Part shown: positions 5,322 through 6,772 of the stretch, one piece after another
Position numbering within the stretch: position 1 is the first letter of the stretch
Layout of the letters: every line of letters begins with the position of its first letter
From: Methanosphaera sp. SHI613
GTDB taxonomy: Archaea > Methanobacteriota > Methanobacteria > Methanobacteriales > Methanobacteriaceae
Assembly (NCBI GenBank): GCA_003266145.1
Contig: MVJJ01000123.1
Span: forward strand, 1,443-8,214
Direction: 5' to 3'
Length of the DNA: 6,772 nucleotides
Program-made: the position numbers and the translations under genes
Notes under the pieces: model-generated
Seen by the model: only the letters and a program-made list of their open reading frames with translations
Databases searched by the model: none
Told to the model about the DNA's origin: nothing

Positions 5322-5388
5322 CATTTAAAAGCGCAGATTATTAAAAAACATAAATTATACTTTGATACTCCCTCATATAATGTATAGC

Positions 5389-5396
5389 TATAAAAA
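5389..5396 (+). promoter_or_regulatory. possible TATA box of dnaJ
   Basis: TATAAAAA would start transcription near 5418 and give a leader of about 95 nt holding the hairpin and the possible small ORF. A second candidate, AAATATAT (5410-5417), would start near 5439, just before the hairpin, and leave the small ORF out. The choice decides whether the small ORF exists. No GTAAC/GTTAC dyad is seen here. Confidence 0.4.
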
Positions 5397-5427
5397 CAAC
5401 ATACAATAAAAATATATTCAAACTAAT

Positions 5428-5490
5428 ATGATGGAGAGGATAAATTCTATTAATATTTTAATAGAATTTAAAAAACTATTTTTTTCCTAA
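5428..5490 (+). other. possible 20-codon upstream ORF in the dnaJ leader
   Basis: ATGATGGAG at 5428 opens a reading frame for [20 protein letters not shown] that ends with TAA at 5488-5490. The last base of that stop is the first of an in-frame ATG (5490) for dnaJ, a TAATG overlap typical of coupled genes. Its codons run through the 13-bp hairpin and the T-tract. It has no ribosome site, and the true dnaJ start is probably 5514. It may be chance in AT-rich DNA. Confidence 0.15.
5441..5485 (+). promoter_or_regulatory. 13-bp hairpin plus T-tract in the dnaJ leader
   Basis: TAAATTCTATTAA (5441-5453), loop TATT (5454-5457) and its exact complement (5458-5470) form a perfect 13-bp, almost all A/U stem. 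Nine bases later comes a run of seven T (5479-5485), 28 bases before the dnaJ start. It could end transcripts from the J-domain gene upstream, act as an attenuator for dnaJ, or be a heat-labile leader structure. The ribosome site AGAGGT lies beyond it and is not paired in this fold. Confidence 0.5.
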
Positions 5491-5513
5491 TGATTAATAA
5501 AAGAGGTAATTTA

Positions 5514-6671
5514 ATGGCAGATAAGAGAGATTATTATGAAGTGTTGGGCGTTGACAAAAACGCGGATAAAAAAACCATTAAAAAGGCATATAGAAAGCTT
5601 GCTATGAAGTACCATCCTGACGTAAACAAGGAACCTGAAGCTGAAGAAAAATTCAAGGAATTAAGTGAAGCATACGGGGTACTCTCTGATGATGAAAAAA
5701 GACAGAGATATGATCAATTCGGTCATGCAGGAATGGATGGATTTACCCAGGAAGACATATTCAACAACATAAACTTTGAAGACATATTCCGTGGCTTCGG
5801 ATTTGGAGGACAGTCACAGGGTGGATTCGGAAGCATATTTGACCTATTCGGATTTGGTTCAGAAACAGGTCGCGGACAGTCAAGAGGCGCAGACATTCAA
5901 AAGACAATAGACCTTACCCTTGAAGAAGTGGCAACAGGATTATCCAAGGATTTGGAGATAACCCATAGAAAGCAATGTCCTCATTGTAGTGGATCCAAGG
6001 CAGAACCGGGAAGTGACGTGAAGACATGTACTAACTGTAACGGTTCAGGTCAGGTAAAACAAGTACAGAACACTCCATTGGGACAGTTTGCAACCGTATC
6101 ACCATGTCCACAATGTCATGGTGAAGGACAAATGATTGAAACACCATGTAGCGAGTGTCATGGAGTGGGACTTAAAACAACTACAAACAAACTATCCATC
6201 AACATACCTGCAGGTGTAGAAACCGGTACAAGACTACGTGTAGCCGGTGAAGGTGATGACGGATTAAACGGTGCTCCTGCAGGAGACCTTTATGTAACAA
6301 TAAGAGTATTGAAACACGACATATTCGAAAGAAACGGACAGGACCTATACTACGACCTGCCAATAAGCTATGTGCAGGCATGTCTTGGTGACAAGGTTGA
6401 CGTTCCGACTCTAGATGGAGTTGCAAAGCTTACCATACCACCAGGTACTCAATCCGAAAGTACATTCAAGTTAAGAAATGAAGGATTGAAACATATCCGA
6501 TGGGATAATAAGGGAAACTTATACGTTACTGTCAAGGTTGTTGTTCCTAAGAAACTCAGTGAAAAACAAAAGGATATCCTTGAAGAATTCGCCAAAGAAA
6601 GTGGTGAGGAAATATCTCAAGTAAAACAGGGATTCTTTGATAAAGTAAAAGAATCATTAAACAAACAATAA
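5514..6671 (+). CDS. dnaJ: DnaJ, Hsp40 co-chaperone (type I)
   Basis: It delivers unfolded protein to DnaK and triggers its ATP hydrolysis; cytoplasmic dimer. The 385 residues show all type I parts. The J domain is at 5-70 with HPD at 34-36. The Gly/Phe region is at about 70-116, with the FEDIF and IFDLFG motifs. The zinc-finger domain is at about 154-221 with four CxxC pairs (C155/C158, C172/C175, C198/C201, C212/C215), all eight ligands present; the first repeat ends GSK rather than GSG. Two beta-rich substrate-binding domains and a dimerisation tail end near 385. The start at 5514 ([12 protein letters not shown]) is chosen because AGAGGT lies a few bases before it and the J domain then begins at the usual place. 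The in-frame ATG at 5490 would add MINKRGNL and lacks a ribosome site. It lies 192 bases after the J-only gene and has its own likely promoter. Confidence 0.97.
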   Translation: MADKRDYYEVLGVDKNADKKTIKKAYRKLAMKYHPDVNKEPEAEEKFKELSEAYGVLSDDEKRQRYDQFGHAGMDGFTQEDIFNNINFEDIFRGFGFGGQSQGGFGSIFDLFGFGSETGRGQSRGADIQKTIDLTLEEVATGLSKDLEITHRKQCPHCSGSKAEPGSDVKTCTNCNGSGQVKQVQNTPLGQFATVSPCPQCHGEGQMIETPCSECHGVGLKTTTNKLSINIPAGVETGTRLRVAGEGDDGLNGAPAGDLYVTIRVLKHDIFERNGQDLYYDLPISYVQACLGDKVDVPTLDGVAKLTIPPGTQSESTFKLRNEGLKHIRWDNKGNLYVTVKVVVPKKLSEKQKDILEEFAKESGEEISQVKQGFFDKVKESLNKQ

Positions 6672-6685
6672 TCTCCACCATTACC

Positions 6686-6703
6686 TCTTTTTGTAAAACT
6701 CTT
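6686..6703 (+). terminator. T-rich 3' end after dnaJ
   Basis: A CTCTTTTTG stretch about 15 to 20 bases past the dnaJ stop is a plausible archaeal T-tract terminator. A weak dyad AATAA-TTGA-TTATT follows at 6706-6719. The remaining bases to the window end are AT-rich and show no gene. Confidence 0.35.
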
Positions 6704-6772
6704 TAATAATTGATTATTGGCATATTTTCAATCAGGCACTTATTTTCCTTCTTAATCGTTAAAGTGTATAAT

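Noticed and set aside
5490..5513. Upstream in-frame start giving DnaJ an extra MINKRGNL
   Set aside because: The ribosome site AGAGGT lies before 5514, and the J domain begins at the usual place with that start. The extra residues are not part of the family.

Overview
The window looks like a piece of a very AT-rich methanogenic archaeon of the order Methanobacteriales, with a Methanosphaera- or Methanobrevibacter-like flavour. This rests on several signs. The tRNA-Arg genes are archaeal in type and carry no encoded CCA. Promoters are TATA boxes rather than -35/-10 boxes. Ribosome sites are of the GGTGAT type. Arginine is written mostly as AGA. The order is winged-helix regulator, grpE, dnaK, dnaJ, as I recall it from Methanobacteriales chromosomes. 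The genus is an inference.

Left part, all on the minus strand: two tandem tRNA-Arg genes (anticodons TCT and CCT, 85-291); a 279-residue membrane-anchored, Ser/Gly/Asn-rich cell-surface protein (537-1376) with a hairpin plus T-tract terminator downstream; and a 168-residue winged-helix repressor of the Phr/HSR1 type (1480-1986).

Centre: a 292-base divergent control region (1987-2278) separates the repressor from the chaperone genes. It holds three GTAAC-N5-GTTAC-like dyads whose centres lie 77 and 78 bases apart. The first two are part of a duplicated unit that also carries a BRE/TATA box. It also holds an AT palindrome at the expected start of the first promoter and a possible hairpin over the grpE ribosome site. 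The likely logic is a repressor that controls both itself and the Hsp70 operon.

Right part, plus strand: grpE (2279-2836), dnaK (2886-4745), a J-domain-only paralogue of DnaJ (4851-5321) and full-length dnaJ (5514-6671). DnaK is the ATP-driven chaperone, GrpE its nucleotide exchange factor and DnaJ its substrate-delivering co-chaperone. The small J protein keeps the DnaK-stimulating HPD loop. It has lost the zinc finger and substrate-binding domains and carries an unrecognised tail instead. It appears to have its own, possibly leaderless, promoter behind a 12-bp hairpin. dnaJ has a separate leader with a 13-bp hairpin, a T-tract and a possible 20-codon upstream ORF.

Most of the window is an ordinary archaeal (bacterial-type) Hsp70 locus. 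The parts most worth a second look are the operator array, the J-only protein and the structured leaders.
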